Shown in pieces: positions 20,665 to 32,800 of a stretch of 64,000 nt of DNA; position 1 is the stretch's first letter, and each line of letters starts with the position of its first letter. Source of the DNA: Adenophora triphylla var. japonica (taxonomy: Eukaryota > Streptophyta > Magnoliopsida > Asterales > Campanulaceae); contig JAFEMH010002092.1 in the NCBI GenBank assembly GCA_022495995.1, forward strand, positions 213,501 through 277,500. Direction: 5' to 3'. Under the pieces are notes generated by a model, which saw only the letters and a program-made list of their open reading frames with translations, made no database searches and was not told the DNA's origin. The translations under genes were made by a program, and so were the position numbers.

Positions 20665-22390
20665 TGTAAGTACCCAAATCTGGCTCATGCCTTCCGGTAA
20701 AGTTTCCCGGTAATTCCCCGGACTTTCCTAGAGTTCCGGAACAATTCCGGAACTGTTCCAAACCTCCTAAGGGCTGAAGGGACTGCTTGGAGATTAAGAA
20801 ACACGTTTTTCTTAATACCAAAAACCTTCTAGAATTGCCACCTTGCATGATTCTAGAAACATGCTGAGTCACACAGGATAATGCCGCACGGCTGCATTAG
20901 CCAAGGACCTCTGGCCGCACGGCTTCATTAGCCTTATCCAGACTGCCTATAAATAGAGCCCTCCTCTACCTATTTTAAAACAACAGAATCAGAGAATTAC
21001 CAGCATAAAAACTCTCTCAAAATACTCCATAAAGATCAGGAAGTTGAAGGTGCCAAGAAGCCACCCCCTCCTTCTTGAAGCCTCCAAAAGTTGGTCCCTC
21101 CGCTAGGCAAAACCCCAAGAAGAAGAGGTCACCACCATTGGTAACCTCTCACTCCCTTACCTTGCATGATGCTTGTCTATATGATATAATTGCTCCTTGC
21201 ATTCATATATTGCTATTATCTTGCTTGGGATTTGGTATTTGTTGTTAAAGATCCTATCTTTATTCATATAAATCATACCCCTCCCCCTTTGCATCCTTTG
21301 CATGAAATAGGCATCATTTGCTCATAAAAATGTGATCTTTAGCATCCTTTGCTCATAAAAATGTAATCTTTATGTTAAAGGTGCATCCTTTGCGTCTAAA
21401 AGCCCCCATTTTACATCAAAAATGCATCTTTCGCATATAAAAATCATGTCTTTACCATGAAGATGCATCCTTTGCACCCTAAAACTCATTTTCACACATG
21501 AAAATGCATCACTTGCATCAAAGATCATCTTTTTATCATCCAATTAGCATCCTTTGCATATTAAATACTATTTTCCACCATAAAAATGCATCCTTTGCAT
21601 AAAAATTATGTCTTTATATAAAAATGCATCCTTTGCAAATCAAATGCATCCTTTGCAACCCAAAAATGGCATCTTTTCACTAAAAATGTCATTTTTACAT
21701 GCAATCCCTATTCCCCAATTGGTACTTGGTGCAACCTTGGAACGGACCGGTGTAAAGATCCTATCTTTACATCGTTTCTTCCATTAAAGGTGCCACAATC
21801 TCTTTAGAAAGGGATAAACCTTGAACCTATTTCTCCGATTATCACTTAAGACGAGCATGAAGCATCTATATAAGCTCAATCGTCTTAAGGTGTAGGATTT
21901 ATGGGCTAAGGTCACTCCTTTCCTAAAGAACCTCACTTTGGACTATAAAAGAGAGTCTTTCTCTTGATCACGCAAGTCCCAAGGTCGAAAAGCGATGATC
22001 ACAAGTCCAAGATGAGGACGGGATCAAAATCTCGAACACATAAAAATCCAAGAAATCCCGAGCGACAACCAATAAATGGTTTGTACGTCCGGAAGACAAC
22101 TTGGGACATTCCCCCCCTCTTTTCAAACACATGCACACAAGAAAGCACACAAGCAAGCACGATAAACGGAATCTAGGGAGACTTGCTACGGCAAGGCACC
22201 TTGGGTGAACGACGATCCATTCTTCCCAAGGGGTAACTTAACCTCCGAACCCATAAAAACCTTTTTTTCAATGTTTTGAGGAAATCAAAATTGCGTGGCG
22301 ACTCCATTTTTCAAATTAAATTGGATGTTTTCAAACTCGCGTGAATCCAAACTAAAAAACAAAAAAATAGAATTTGGGCACACATTCACA
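20665..22390 (+). mobile_element. 3' LTR of element A
   Basis: Begins TGTAAGTACCCAAATC after a polypurine tract and ends CACATTCACA, about 1.73 kb. Terminal bases are related inverted repeats. U3 contains two TTCTAGAA sites, paired palindromes GCCGCACGGC at 20883-20892 and 20914-20923 (each followed by CATTAGCC) and a TATA box at 20948-20955. The GCATCCTTTGCA array spans 21290-21700. Copia-1 LTR sequence starts at the next base, 22391, so A is inserted into the Copia-1 LTR. Confidence 0.88.
20948..20955 (+). promoter_or_regulatory. TATA box of LTR A
   Basis: TATAAATA within GCCTATAAATAGAGCC, 25 bp after the second GCCGCACGGC palindrome. Confidence 0.75.
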
Positions 22391-23820
22391 CTATTTAATG
22401 AAGCTTGGACTTTAATTTTCTAGCTAAGTCCATTTTATAGAATAGGTTAAAATTAGGCTTGAAGACTGGCACAAGACTTATTGGATTTGAGGTTGCAGTT
22501 CAAAAGTTTCAGACCGCTCTCTCAACCGCACCTAGAAAACCGCTTCTAGCAATTGCTTAGTGGAATTCCTTGTTTGAAACTACCTCCTTTGAACAACTGC
22601 AATGCAACCGCATATGTGAACCGCACTGGTGCAGTTCCAATATCTCGACCGCACCTTGCAACCTCACCTAGTGTAACCGCACTTCCTCAACCGCATGAAC
22701 ACTAGGACCGCATCCAATAATTGAAGACTTGTAGTGAACCACATCTGACCATTGGAATCCACGTCAGCAATCTCAAAAGTCAACCACCAAATCTTGTCAC
22801 GTGATTCAATGTCAGAGAAGATCTGCAAGGATCTTGAAAAGGTGACAGGTGTCCTAACTACCTTGATTGCAGCTGAAGCCTGATCAGCTTTATCTGCAGC
22901 TGCTGTACCAAAGGATAAAAGTGGATATTGTGGACCAATGGGAAAGCACCAGTACAGTACTTGATACAGCTGTGTCCAATGGCTAGTTCCTTGGTGCTTG
23001 GGTATAAATACCCCCAATCTTCACCATTTGAAGATTGCTTGAGAAAATTCAAAGTGTTGTATTCATAGAAGCTGAAGCTCTGCCCAGAAATTCTAAGTCC
23101 TTTGAATCTTCATCTTCTACTTCAAGAAAAATTATCCCAGCCAAGAAATCAAGCCTTAACACCATCAAGAATCATCGTGCTCTCCATCTCATAGATCTAA
23201 AGAGCCTTGATCTTGTTCTTACACACTCACCTCACTTATTTAATCACATAGATTATTCATTTGAGATACACTGGTTATAGTCTAGGATTCGATCTTCATA
23301 GAATAGATTTTAGATCTGAGTTTGAATACATTGTAACTTGTAATCTCTCTCATACTCAATATAAAATCTAACTCTTAGAAAATCAAAGACTAACCATCTT
23401 CGTAGTGGACGTAGATCGTTTATCGATTGTACCACTCCAAATATTGTGTTCTTACTTTACTGCATTTATTATTTCTTATGCTTATTAATTATCTCTCTTT
23501 TTCTCTGTTTGATCTTAATTGTAGCTATCCATTATTGTGAAATTGTGTTTGGAGTTAACATTGTCAAAACCTCACTTTGTTTGTAACCCCCACTTACTAA
23601 GACCACATTATAAAACCAATTTACAAACCGCACCTCAAAACCGCTTTGTATATTCAAATTTTCCACTTTGCATTTTACATTTCTACTTGCAGTTTATTAT
23701 CAACTGCAAGCGGTTTGTAAGCTTAGAGGTTTAGTTTTAAAAGAGGGAAAAAATTTTGTAACATCTATTCACCCCCCCTCTAGCTGTTTTTCACCCTTGT
23801 TGCCACCTTTGGGACCAACA
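22391..23820 (+). mobile_element. 5' LTR of Copia-1 (SIRE/Maximus-like), first ~88 bp missing
   Basis: Matches 34689-36120 along its whole length, about 96 percent by eye, and ends GGGACCAACA directly before a primer-binding site. The intact copy begins TGTTGGG at 34601, so 88 bp are missing here, replaced by the end of LTR A. The missing part should lie on the far side of element A. Confidence 0.9.
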
Positions 23821-23822
23821 AG

Positions 23823-23834
23823 TGGTATCAGAGC
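23823..23834 (+). other. Primer-binding site of Copia-1 (initiator tRNA-Met)
   Basis: TGGTATCAGAGC, complementary to the 3' end of plant initiator tRNA-Met, two bases after the LTR end. This is the usual primer for copia elements. It is not a tRNA gene. Confidence 0.9.
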
Positions 23835-23891
23835 AAAACACATTTTAAAATCACTATTTTTCAAGCTTAACAGCTTGTGTGCCGATTCAAT

Positions 23892-25919
23892 ATGGCAAAC
23901 TCAAAGACAATGACAATTGTTAACTATTCACACATTCCAATTTTGGACGAAGACCACTTTGACATCTGGAAGTTTCGAATGCTTATCCATTTGGAAACTA
24001 TTGATGAAATGCTGGTGGAATGCGTGATCAATGGCCCATTCATTCCCATGAAGGCCAACACTGATGCAACCACCAATGGAGAAACTCCAAAAGTCAAAAA
24101 GCCAAAAGACGAGTGGTCGGATGAAGAGAAGAGATTAGCTGCCTTGGACAGCAAGGCTAGGCACATCATTTATGGAACCCTCCCCGTTTTAACTCTTCAA
24201 AAAGTGATGTATCTGAAAACCGCAAAGCAGATGTGGGATGCCATAGAGAGCTACCTCGAAGGTGATGACGAATGCAAAGAGAACAAATTATATGCTGTTG
24301 AAAGATCCTACAACAACTTCAACAGAAAATCCAACGAAACCTTGCGTCAGACCTATGACCGCTATGTTGAGGTATTTAATGCTTGTAGATCTCTTGGCAA
24401 GACTTTAACTGATAAGGAAATCAATATGACTTTCCTAGCTGCTTTAGGTTCTAGATGGGTAAATAAAGCAACCTCTCTAGAAGACTCCAAAGTTTTGAAT
24501 ACTTGGTCATTAAGTAACTTATATGCAAATCTTAGAGTCTATGAGCTTAAGTTAAATCATATAGAAGAGATTGAAGGGAAAACGAAATCGCTTTCCATGT
24601 CCCTCGGGGAACATGAGGAGAAACCAACCACATCCAATCAAACCGCAGATTCTTCCATATCAACCTCATCACTCATCGAGATGGATGATGATGATTTTGC
24701 CATGTTTGTGAAAAGATTTCAAAAATTTAGAAAATCCTCAAAACCTTTCACAAAAACATTTTCTAAAGGCAAACCTCCAACAACGTTTTCAAAGGCTGCA
24801 AATACAAAGAAAAAGAGTGATCTAGTTTGCTACAACTGTAGAAAACCTGGTCACTTTGCATCTGAGTGTCCACAGCCTAAATATGAATACATGAAAAAGA
24901 AAACCTCTCCTGCGAAATTTTCTCGTCGCAAGGGAATGGTTGCTGAGGAGGAAGAGAATTCCAAGGAATTAGCAACTTGGATTGAAACAGACTCTGATGA
25001 TGGAAGTGATGAAGAAACCGAAGAAGTTAATCTCTGCTTAGTTGCAGATGCTTCTGATGAGTCAGATACTGAGTCAATCGAGTTGCTAGATATGGAGGAA
25101 GAAGAGGTTTCTACAAAAATTCCAAATTTTAAATTGGATGATAATTTCAAACTTACTCCAAGCATTAAGATAGGAAATTGTTCGTATTCACGTCCTATTT
25201 TTCCTCCTAAAAATGCTCCACCTTCAAAAGTAATCCCAAAGAAGAAAATTTTGAAAAAGGTGGTGGAAGAGGTTTCTCCCATGGAACATGAAAGGATGTT
25301 CAAGGAAGCAGAAATGATGATCCATAAATTCTCCAATGTTAAGAAAGCTTTAGGATTAGCTCATGATGAAATTTCTCAGTACAAGATGGAGATAACTGTG
25401 ATGAGGTCAGAAATTTCCATTCTTAAGGACCAAATCAAAAGTATGACTCCTCTTGCTGATCAAAACCGTATCCTTGAAACTAAGGTTGCTGCACTTCAAC
25501 TCAAGAATGATGACCTGGTCACTCAAATCAACGATCTCCAAAAGATTATTGATGGGTGGCTCAAGTCAAAATCCACCATGTATCAAATTATAGATTCCCA
25601 AATGACCAGTGGAATTAAAGAAGGTCTGGGATTTGGATCTGGTGAAGAAGAGAAGTGTGCATCCTGTTGTGAAAAGGATGAGGAAATTTTAAAACTAACT
25701 AAAGAAATTCCTAAGGAGAAGCATGCTAATTCTAAGGGTAAAGGACAACATAATTTCAATTATGTCTACCCAAAGAAACAATATGGGAAAAACTCTCAGA
25801 TGAAAGGAAAGGATTCTGAGAGTGAAGATGCAGAGGAAATGGCTTATGGAGTTAGCCACATTCCAACTCCAACCGCTTTAGGATTAGCTCATGATGAAAT
25901 TTCTCAGTACAAGCTTTAG
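23892..25919 (+). pseudogene. Copia-1 gag with a late stop
   Basis: Start chosen at MANSKTMTIVNY (23892) because copia gags commonly begin just ahead of the FDIWKFRM region; an upstream ATG at 23877 adds five residues. The protein has the UBN2-type gag region (QMWDAIESYLEGDDE, ETLRQTYDRYVEVFNAC), a zinc knuckle CYNCRKPGHFASEC (about 24828-24870), an acidic stretch and a coiled-coil region (residues ~470-560). Gag forms the particle and binds element RNA. The frame is open for 676 codons but ends in a duplicated segment (LGLAHDEISQYK) that creates a stop at 25917-25919 and separates gag from pol. Confidence 0.88.
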
Positions 25920-25939
25920 GATTAGCTCATGATGAAATT
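25347..25939 (+). repeat. Three dispersed copies of a 39-bp gag segment
   Basis: The sequence starting GCTTTAGGATTAGCTCATG occurs at 25347-25385, again at 25875-25913, and in part at 25913-25939. The first is in its natural place in the coiled coil; the second and third are head to tail at the gag end. This causes the terminal stop of gag and an abrupt joint to the protease region. Confidence 0.9.
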
Positions 25940-27487
25940 ATGGGGACCTCATTCTTAATGTTTACATTTCAGGTCCTCTGCTTAATGGCTGGTCACTCCA
26001 AGGTTAATGAATGGTATCTTGACAGTGGCTGCTCAAGACATATGACTGGAGATAGATCATTACTTGAAGATGTCATTGAAGCAAGTGGTCCGTCTGTAAC
26101 CTTTGGTGACAACAAAAAAGGCAAGACCATTGGGTATGGTGTAATAAGGAGAGGAAACCTAACCATTGAGAAGGTGTCTCTTGTTGAAGGACTCAAGCAC
26201 AACCTCCTTTCAATTTCTCAATTCTGCGACAACGGAATGCTTTGCAACTTCACGTCATCAAATTGCTTTATCAAGGATAGCATTTTTGGAGTCACCCTAC
26301 TCACAGGGATTCGTAAGAGTAATATTTACATTATTGATCTAGATTCTGCATGTAGCATTACTAATCTCTGTTTTGTAGCTAAAAATGTGAGCGAAAATAG
26401 TTGGCTATGGCACAAAAGGTTGAGCCACCTGAACTTTAAGTATCTAGCAAAAATTGGAAGGGAAAACCTTGTTCGTGGTTTACCCAAAGTGGCTGACCAC
26501 CATCCTGAGAAATGCAGTGCATGCCAACTTGGTAAGCAGTCCACGTCGTCTTTCACCAGCAAGACCGCTCCATCAACTTCAATATGCTTACAACTACTTC
26601 ACATAGATTTGTTTGGACCCGTTACCACTTCCAGCATTGGAGGAAGTAGATATACCTTAGTGGTGGTGGATGATTATTCAAGAAATAATTGGGTTGAGAT
26701 GATGATTTCTAAGGACGATTGCTATGACATCTTAACCTCCCTCTTTAGATGGCTCCAAACTCAAAAAGAAGATGACATCGTTAGTGTTCGATCAGATAAT
26801 GGAACAGAATTTAAGAACAACGGTGTTGGTCAGTATTGTGTTGACTATGGAATTGATCACAATTTCTCCACAGCTGGTGTTCCACAACAAAATGGGGTTG
26901 TGGAAAGGAAGAACAGGATGTTGATTGAGGCTGGGAAGACAATGATATCTGAAGCGAAGCTGCCTCAGTATTTCTGGGCTGAAGCGATCAACACTGCATG
27001 CTTCACTCAAAATCGCTCCCTCATCAACAAAACCTATAACAAGACTCCATATGAGCTTTGGAGAGGAAGAACCCCCAATATCGCTTTCTTCAAGATCTTT
27101 GGCTGCAAATGCTTTATCCTCTACAATGGAAGAGTAAATAGAGGTAAATTCGGAGCCAAGGCCAATGAAGGTATTTTTGTTGGGTATGCTAAACATTCAA
27201 AAGCTTTTTGTGTTTTTAATAAAATTAGTTTAAAGATAGTTGAGTCTATCCATGTTACATTCAATGAGCATTCTCTCCTTGAGCCACATTTGGCTCCAAA
27301 TATTGCTGATGATTTTGCTGAGCATAATGAAACAGGTGAACCATCTAGAATCGCACCTAAACCTCAACCGCAAAATCCAGCTCCCTCAACTGAAATTCCC
27401 TCAAACTGCACTTTTGAAACCGCACCTGAAGTTCCTACTCCAGATGCAACTCCAAGGGAAGAAGATGTTGAGAATTCCTCCATCTAG
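25940..27487 (+). pseudogene. Copia-1 protease and integrase
   Basis: Open for 515 codons. Protease active site in WYLDSGCSRHMTGD (about residues 26-39). GAG-pre-integrase zinc motif: LWHKRLSHLNFKYL with KCSACQLGK. Integrase core with Asp in LLHIDLFGP, Asp in SDNGTEFKN and Glu in NGVVERKNR: all three catalytic residues are present. The C-terminal part has FKIFGCKCFILYNG and GIFVGYAKHSKAFCVFN. Ends at a TAG (27485-27487) in the spacer before RT. In an active element gag and pol would be one polyprotein, so the start here is only an open-frame boundary. Confidence 0.9.
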
Positions 27488-28624
27488 CTTATTGAACCTC
27501 TTCGTCAACTTACCTTACATGACTTCGCTGAAGGATCTAACGATGTTCCAATTGAAGATCTTCAGTAAACCTTAGTCCAACCAGACTTACCCCCGGAGGT
27601 TCTTGAAGTCAGCAGTCACCCTCTCTCTAATGTAATTGGTGATCTGTTTTCCGGCATTCAAATAAGGAGATCGAACTATGAAGAGCATACTTCCTTATTA
27701 TCTCAAGTTGAACCCAATAAGATTGATGAAGCACTCCAAGATTCCAGTTGGGTTGTTGCTATATAAGAAGAACTCAACCAGTTTGAAAGATGCAAGGTCT
27801 GGACATTGGTGCCTAGACCTTAGGATCAAGGAGTGATAGGAACTAAGTGGGTGTTTAGAAATAAGATGGACGAGAATGGAAGCATCACTAGGAATAAAGC
27901 AAGGTTAGTTGCACAAGGATATAGGCAAGAAGAAGGAATTGATTCTGATGAAACCTTTGCTCCAGTTGCAAGATTGGAAGCTATCAGAATCTTCTTAGCC
28001 TACGCCTCTTTCAAGCGTTTCAAGTTATATCAAATGGACTTGAAGAGTGCTTTCCTCAATGGTGAACTGCAAGAGAAAGTGTATGTTGTTCAACCGCCTG
28101 GATTTGAAGACTCCAAATTTTCAAATCATGTCTACATACTCCAGAAGGCTTTGTATGGACTTAACCAAGCTCCAAGGGCATGGTATGAGACTCTTTCTAA
28201 ATTTTTACTAGAAAAGGGATTTAAACGTGGTAAAATTGTTACAACTCTTTTTATTGCCAAATATAATGATCATACTTTACTTGTTCAAATATATGTTGAT
28301 GATATCATTTTTGGTTCTACTAATGAGTTACTTTGTAAGCGTTTCGAGAAGCTAATGAAAATCAAGTTTGAGATGAGCATGATGGGAGAGTTAACATTAT
28401 TCCTCGAGCTTCAAATCAAGCAATGCGAAGAAGGTATTTTCCTCAGTCAAGCCAAATACACCAAGGTGTTAATAAAGAAGTTTGGATCAGAAAATGCTAA
28501 AGCATATAATACTCCAATGGCCACCGGCAATAAGCTAGATAAGGATCTAAAAGGTAAGAAGGTTGATCAAACCTTATATCGAGGTATGATCGGATCATTA
28601 CTTTATTTAACTGCTAGTAGGTAG
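27488..28624 (+). pseudogene. Copia-1 reverse transcriptase
   Basis: After a decayed stretch with stops (27488-27832), the RT reads [68 protein letters not shown] and the catalytic [12 protein letters not shown]. It continues to [16 protein letters not shown] and a TAG (28622-28624), one codon after the conserved end, which in relatives continues to RPD. The stops at 27487, ~27764, ~27823 and 28622 break the polyprotein; the RT core itself is intact. Confidence 0.9.
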
Positions 28625-29235
28625 ATATCACATTTAGTGTCTGTGTATGTGCACGCTATCAAGCAGATCCTAGAGAAGCACATTTAATTGCAGTCAAGCG
28701 TATAATCCGCTATTTATCTGGAACCACTAACCTTGGACTTTGGTATTCCAAAGATTTGAACTTCAATCTCGTAGGTTATTCAGATGCAGATTATGCAGCT
28801 TGTACAACTGACAAGAAAAGCACCAGTGGGACTTGTCATTTCCTTGGGAATAGACTAGTTGATTGGGCCAGCAAGAAGCAAGCTTCAGTTTCAGTGTCAA
28901 CCACAGAGGCTGAGTTTATTGCTGCTGGAAGTTGTTGCTGTTAAATCCTTTGGATGAAGCAGCAGTTGGTGGACTATGGAATTGAAGAAGGAAATTGCCC
29001 TATCATGTGTGACAACACTTCAACAATTTCAATCTCCAACAACCCTGTCATGCATTCCAAGACCAAGCATATAGATATCAAGTATCATTTCTTCAAAGAT
29101 CATGTGGAGAAAAGGAATATCCATCTAGAGTATGTGGGGACAGACAACCAGATTGCTGATATCCTTACCAAAGCTCTGGACTCCAAGAGGTTTTCTTTCC
29201 TCAGAAGAGAAATGGGTATGCTTGAACTTAAATGA
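28625..29235 (+). pseudogene. Copia-1 RNase H
   Basis: After a short frame loss at 28625-28755, the RNase H reads LVGYSDADYAACTTDKKSTS, VDWASKKQASVSVSTTEAEF, then a TAA at ~28942 inside the domain, then MCDNTSTISISNNPVMHSKT, KHIDIKYHFFKDHVE, DILTKALDSKRF and a final stop at 29235. Catalytic Asp (YSDADY), Glu (STTEAEF) and Asp (CDNTS) are present. It would remove RNA from the cDNA hybrid. Confidence 0.88.
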
Positions 29236-29841
29236 TTCCATTATTTTTATTTGCTAACTTGTGTGTTGAGTTTAGGTTGAAATTCCTGTTGAGGATTCAA
29301 ACCTCACCCTGTTGAAACCGCGTGTATCAAACCGCATGTAGTCAACCGCTTGCAGCCAACCGCCTATGCCAAACTGTTTGCTGCAGCTTAACCGCGTTGA
29401 TTCCACAACCGCGTTTCAACTTAGAGTAACTTCTGTTTATTTCTTATATTTATTTATTTATTAAAAAACTGTTCAAATTCATTTTATTTATTTTTCAGTC
29501 CTTAATTTTTGACATAAGGGTTTATTTGCAAATGTTTTCCCATGAAATTTTAATATTTAAATGAATTTAATGCAAAGGGAACATTGGCATTTAAAGCCAT
29601 CTTGTCTGTCGTCATTTGAAGATGAAAGGGTGCGAGAGCAGTGATGGAACACTTAAGTGATAGTAAAACCATCATCACTTGTGTCCCTTCACCCTAGGCA
29701 ATCACCTATATATACCTAGTTTTAGAAATCATTTGACTCTTTACCTGCTGCCTCTGTCCTCTCTGCACCGTACTTTCTACCAACTCATTCATTCTCTCTC
29801 TCTTCAAAACCTTCATAAGTCTCTAAATTTTCAAAACATCA
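29236..29841 (+). other. Spacer between pol and third ORF of Copia-1
   Basis: Non-coding. 29310-29420 contains six AACCGC words within about 110 bp, then AT-rich DNA. A TATA-like CTATATATACC at about 29706 lies 130 bp before the next ATG and could be an internal promoter for the third ORF. Confidence 0.5.
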
Positions 29842-32800
29842 ATGGCACCAAAGGAACCCTTCTTTGACATGGTATGTTTTCTGAACCTTTATCTCTTTAA
29901 TTTTCTGCAAATCATATCTGTCTAAACTGCCATTGTTGAACCTTGAAGGTTTCGAACTTCATTAACTGATTTTTGTTCATATCTACTTCACTTCTTGATC
30001 ATTTTGAATGAAAATTGTTAGGTTATGTTCGGATTATGCTTGTGATACTGATTATGAACTTTATTTCATGATCAATAGCTATTTTGGGTACTGATTTTGA
30101 ATTTTTAGTTTTTTCATTTTCGAAAACCCACTTACATATTTTTGCTATTTCTTGTTGATTCTGAGCAAAGTATAAATTTTTATTGTTATATTGTTGATCT
30201 ACTTCTCAATGTGATTATTTTGACATATTATTTGTTGATTTTGGTTAACATTTGATGAATCTCTGTTCTTGATGTTCTTCGTGTTCTTCATGCATTCATG
30301 AGACTGTTCATCTCCTTTTTCAGAAATCTCTTATGTTTTGGATTGCCTTAATTTTCAATCTTGTTTTTCATACTTAGAAAATTTTTGAAAATTTTGGATT
30401 TGTTAATAGCATGTGAACCGCTTCATTTTCAACCGCATGCTCAGTTTTGAAACCACTTATTTATAACCGCATACTTCCAATTTCAAAACCGCATGCGCAT
30501 TCTAGTTATAAACCGCATGTTGAAAACCGCATGGTTATCTTTTGAAACCGCATGCTAGAATTTACTTAAGTTTTACTAAGTATATAGGCTGGACACTATA
30601 ACCTTCCCCTCCAAAACACTGCTTGCATGTGTGGGATAACTTTGGATTACAATGCCACGTACTAGTATACATACATTTGTAATTTCTTATTTGTTTCCCT
30701 GCCTTGTATTCACAGTTTTCTTGGGGTTTGAAAATCTTCATTTTTCAAAACCGCACTATTGTCAACCGCATGAGTGCTCAAACCGCTTGTAAACTGTGAA
30801 TTTAAATAAGATCTAACTTGTATGTTTTTCCTTTGTAGGATTCTCAATACTTTCTTTCAGGTTGGGAAATCAATGAACCTGAGCTGAAGTCAGATGCTCT
30901 AGGAAGAGAAATGATAAGAAAGATGGATGCTTCTGGAATTCTTCCCTTGTTCAACAAGAAGCAGTCCTACACAATTCCGCTATTTGCTGACCAATTCTAT
31001 GCAACCGCTAAGCCTGGTCAAAGGACGCTTTCAGATGGGAAGAAGATCAACTGCTTGACTGGAGCAGTTGAAGGATTTGAAGTCTCAATTGATTACCTGG
31101 ACATCAGAAGCACCTATGGATTCAACGTCTCTGGTGCTGCTCTAGAGGTCTCTCAAGAGGTTATGGATGCCACCTGCTCTACACTTACTGGTGATCTTGC
31201 ATCGCTGTCTGGATATTACAAGAAGAAACCCAGGAGAGAATTTGGTGAGCTTATGAGCCACCTGTGTTATTTAGTAGGGAAGTCCGTGTGTGGCAAAACT
31301 GGGAACCACAACAACTTCACCTCCCAGCAGTAGATGTATTGCTCTGCTGTTTACAATGGAATCAAGCTTCACTGGCCAAGGATTCTGATGAGAGAGCGTG
31401 CCAACAGCATAGATATCTATTAATCTAAGACCAAGGATGAAGCCATCAGGTGGAGACCTTTCTGCAGGTTGCTGACTGCCATTTTTGCCAATTACCAACG
31501 CTTGGAGGACTTAAGAACCACTACTCCTGAGTTGTCAGTGCACTGGGTAAATGAGGAATCCCTTGGGCTCAAGGCTTGTCATAACTTTAGATTCTCATTT
31601 GGGAATGATGATTACAAGACTCTTTATGATGCAGACACTTATCAGCCCATAGAACATTATGTTGAGATGACTCCTGCAACCGCAGTCAAGGGTCTGGGCA
31701 AAGCCATCAGGAAAGTTTCAAGGAAGAGAAAAGCTACTGATGAACCGCTTCCCAAGAAGACCAGAACCGCCTCTATTCAACCGCGTGCAGCTACTGATGC
31801 TGGTACAAGTAAGAAAGGCAAAGGGAAAATGTCCCTAATTGATGAAGACGTTGAGGTTGAAGAAGAAGAAGATGCAACCATTGCTCCCTTGGTTGCAAGA
31901 TCCAAGAAGGCCAAGCAAACCCAAGTGGATTTGGCTAAGTTGTCTGATGAAGACTAGACCGCTTTCTACAAGGCAGAGATTGCGAGGATTGAAAAGGAAA
32001 GAGCTGAGAAAAGGGCTGCACAAGGAAAATCCATGGAAGCTGATCCCCAACCACAACCACCGCCCTTCCAATCGCAGCCAGCTACCCAACCGCCTATATC
32101 TCAACCGCCTCTAACCCAAACACTTAACCAAACACCACCTCAATCCCCTATCCAATCTCACCACTCCTCACCAAAAATTTCTCAACCGCCTTCCCCCTCT
32201 CAACCGCTCCGAGCTGCAACCGCTCAGGGGGAGATTCCTAAGGCTAGAAGGATTAAACATATAGCTAAGAAGAAAACTCCCACCAAGGGGCACAAGCGTT
32301 TTCTACAACGTGTGGCCCAACAACTATCTCCTTCTCCATCTCCATCCCCATCTCCTTCTCATTCAAATTCACCATCCCTTTCCCCTTCCAACTCTCACTC
32401 CCATTCTCCTTCTGTTCAATATTCCTTAGACCCTGCATTTTCCACATGGACATCCAAGCCATCAGTGGGCCTAGCAATTTCTAAGACCCAGAACAGAACC
32501 CCAACCCCTTCACCTCCTCATTCAAACTGCTCCAACTCTCCTCAACTTTCCAACCACGGTCAATCACCACCTCTCTCTAACCGCAACCCTGCTCCAACCA
32601 TTTCCAACCGCAATTGAACTCCAACCCCTTCTTCTGACCATGCCCATACTCCTCCTCCTACCAAATCCCCTACCCCTCCTAATTCCCACCATCAACAAAA
32701 TACACACCCTCTTGATCTTCATGACTCTCACACCAATTCCTCCTCTAACTCAAATCCCATAACTTTAAACATTCCAACCTTAAATATTCCACCTCCTCCA

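Noticed and set aside
1..22390. LTR Z and LTR A as the two LTRs of one element
   Set aside because: They differ in length, U3 palindromes and leader after the TATA box more than expected for one insertion, and no primer-binding site follows Z. Kept as possible only.
24851..25336. Minus-strand 161-codon frame in Copia-1 gag
   Set aside because: Shadow of the gag frame; Ser-rich because of Glu/Asp codons on the other strand.
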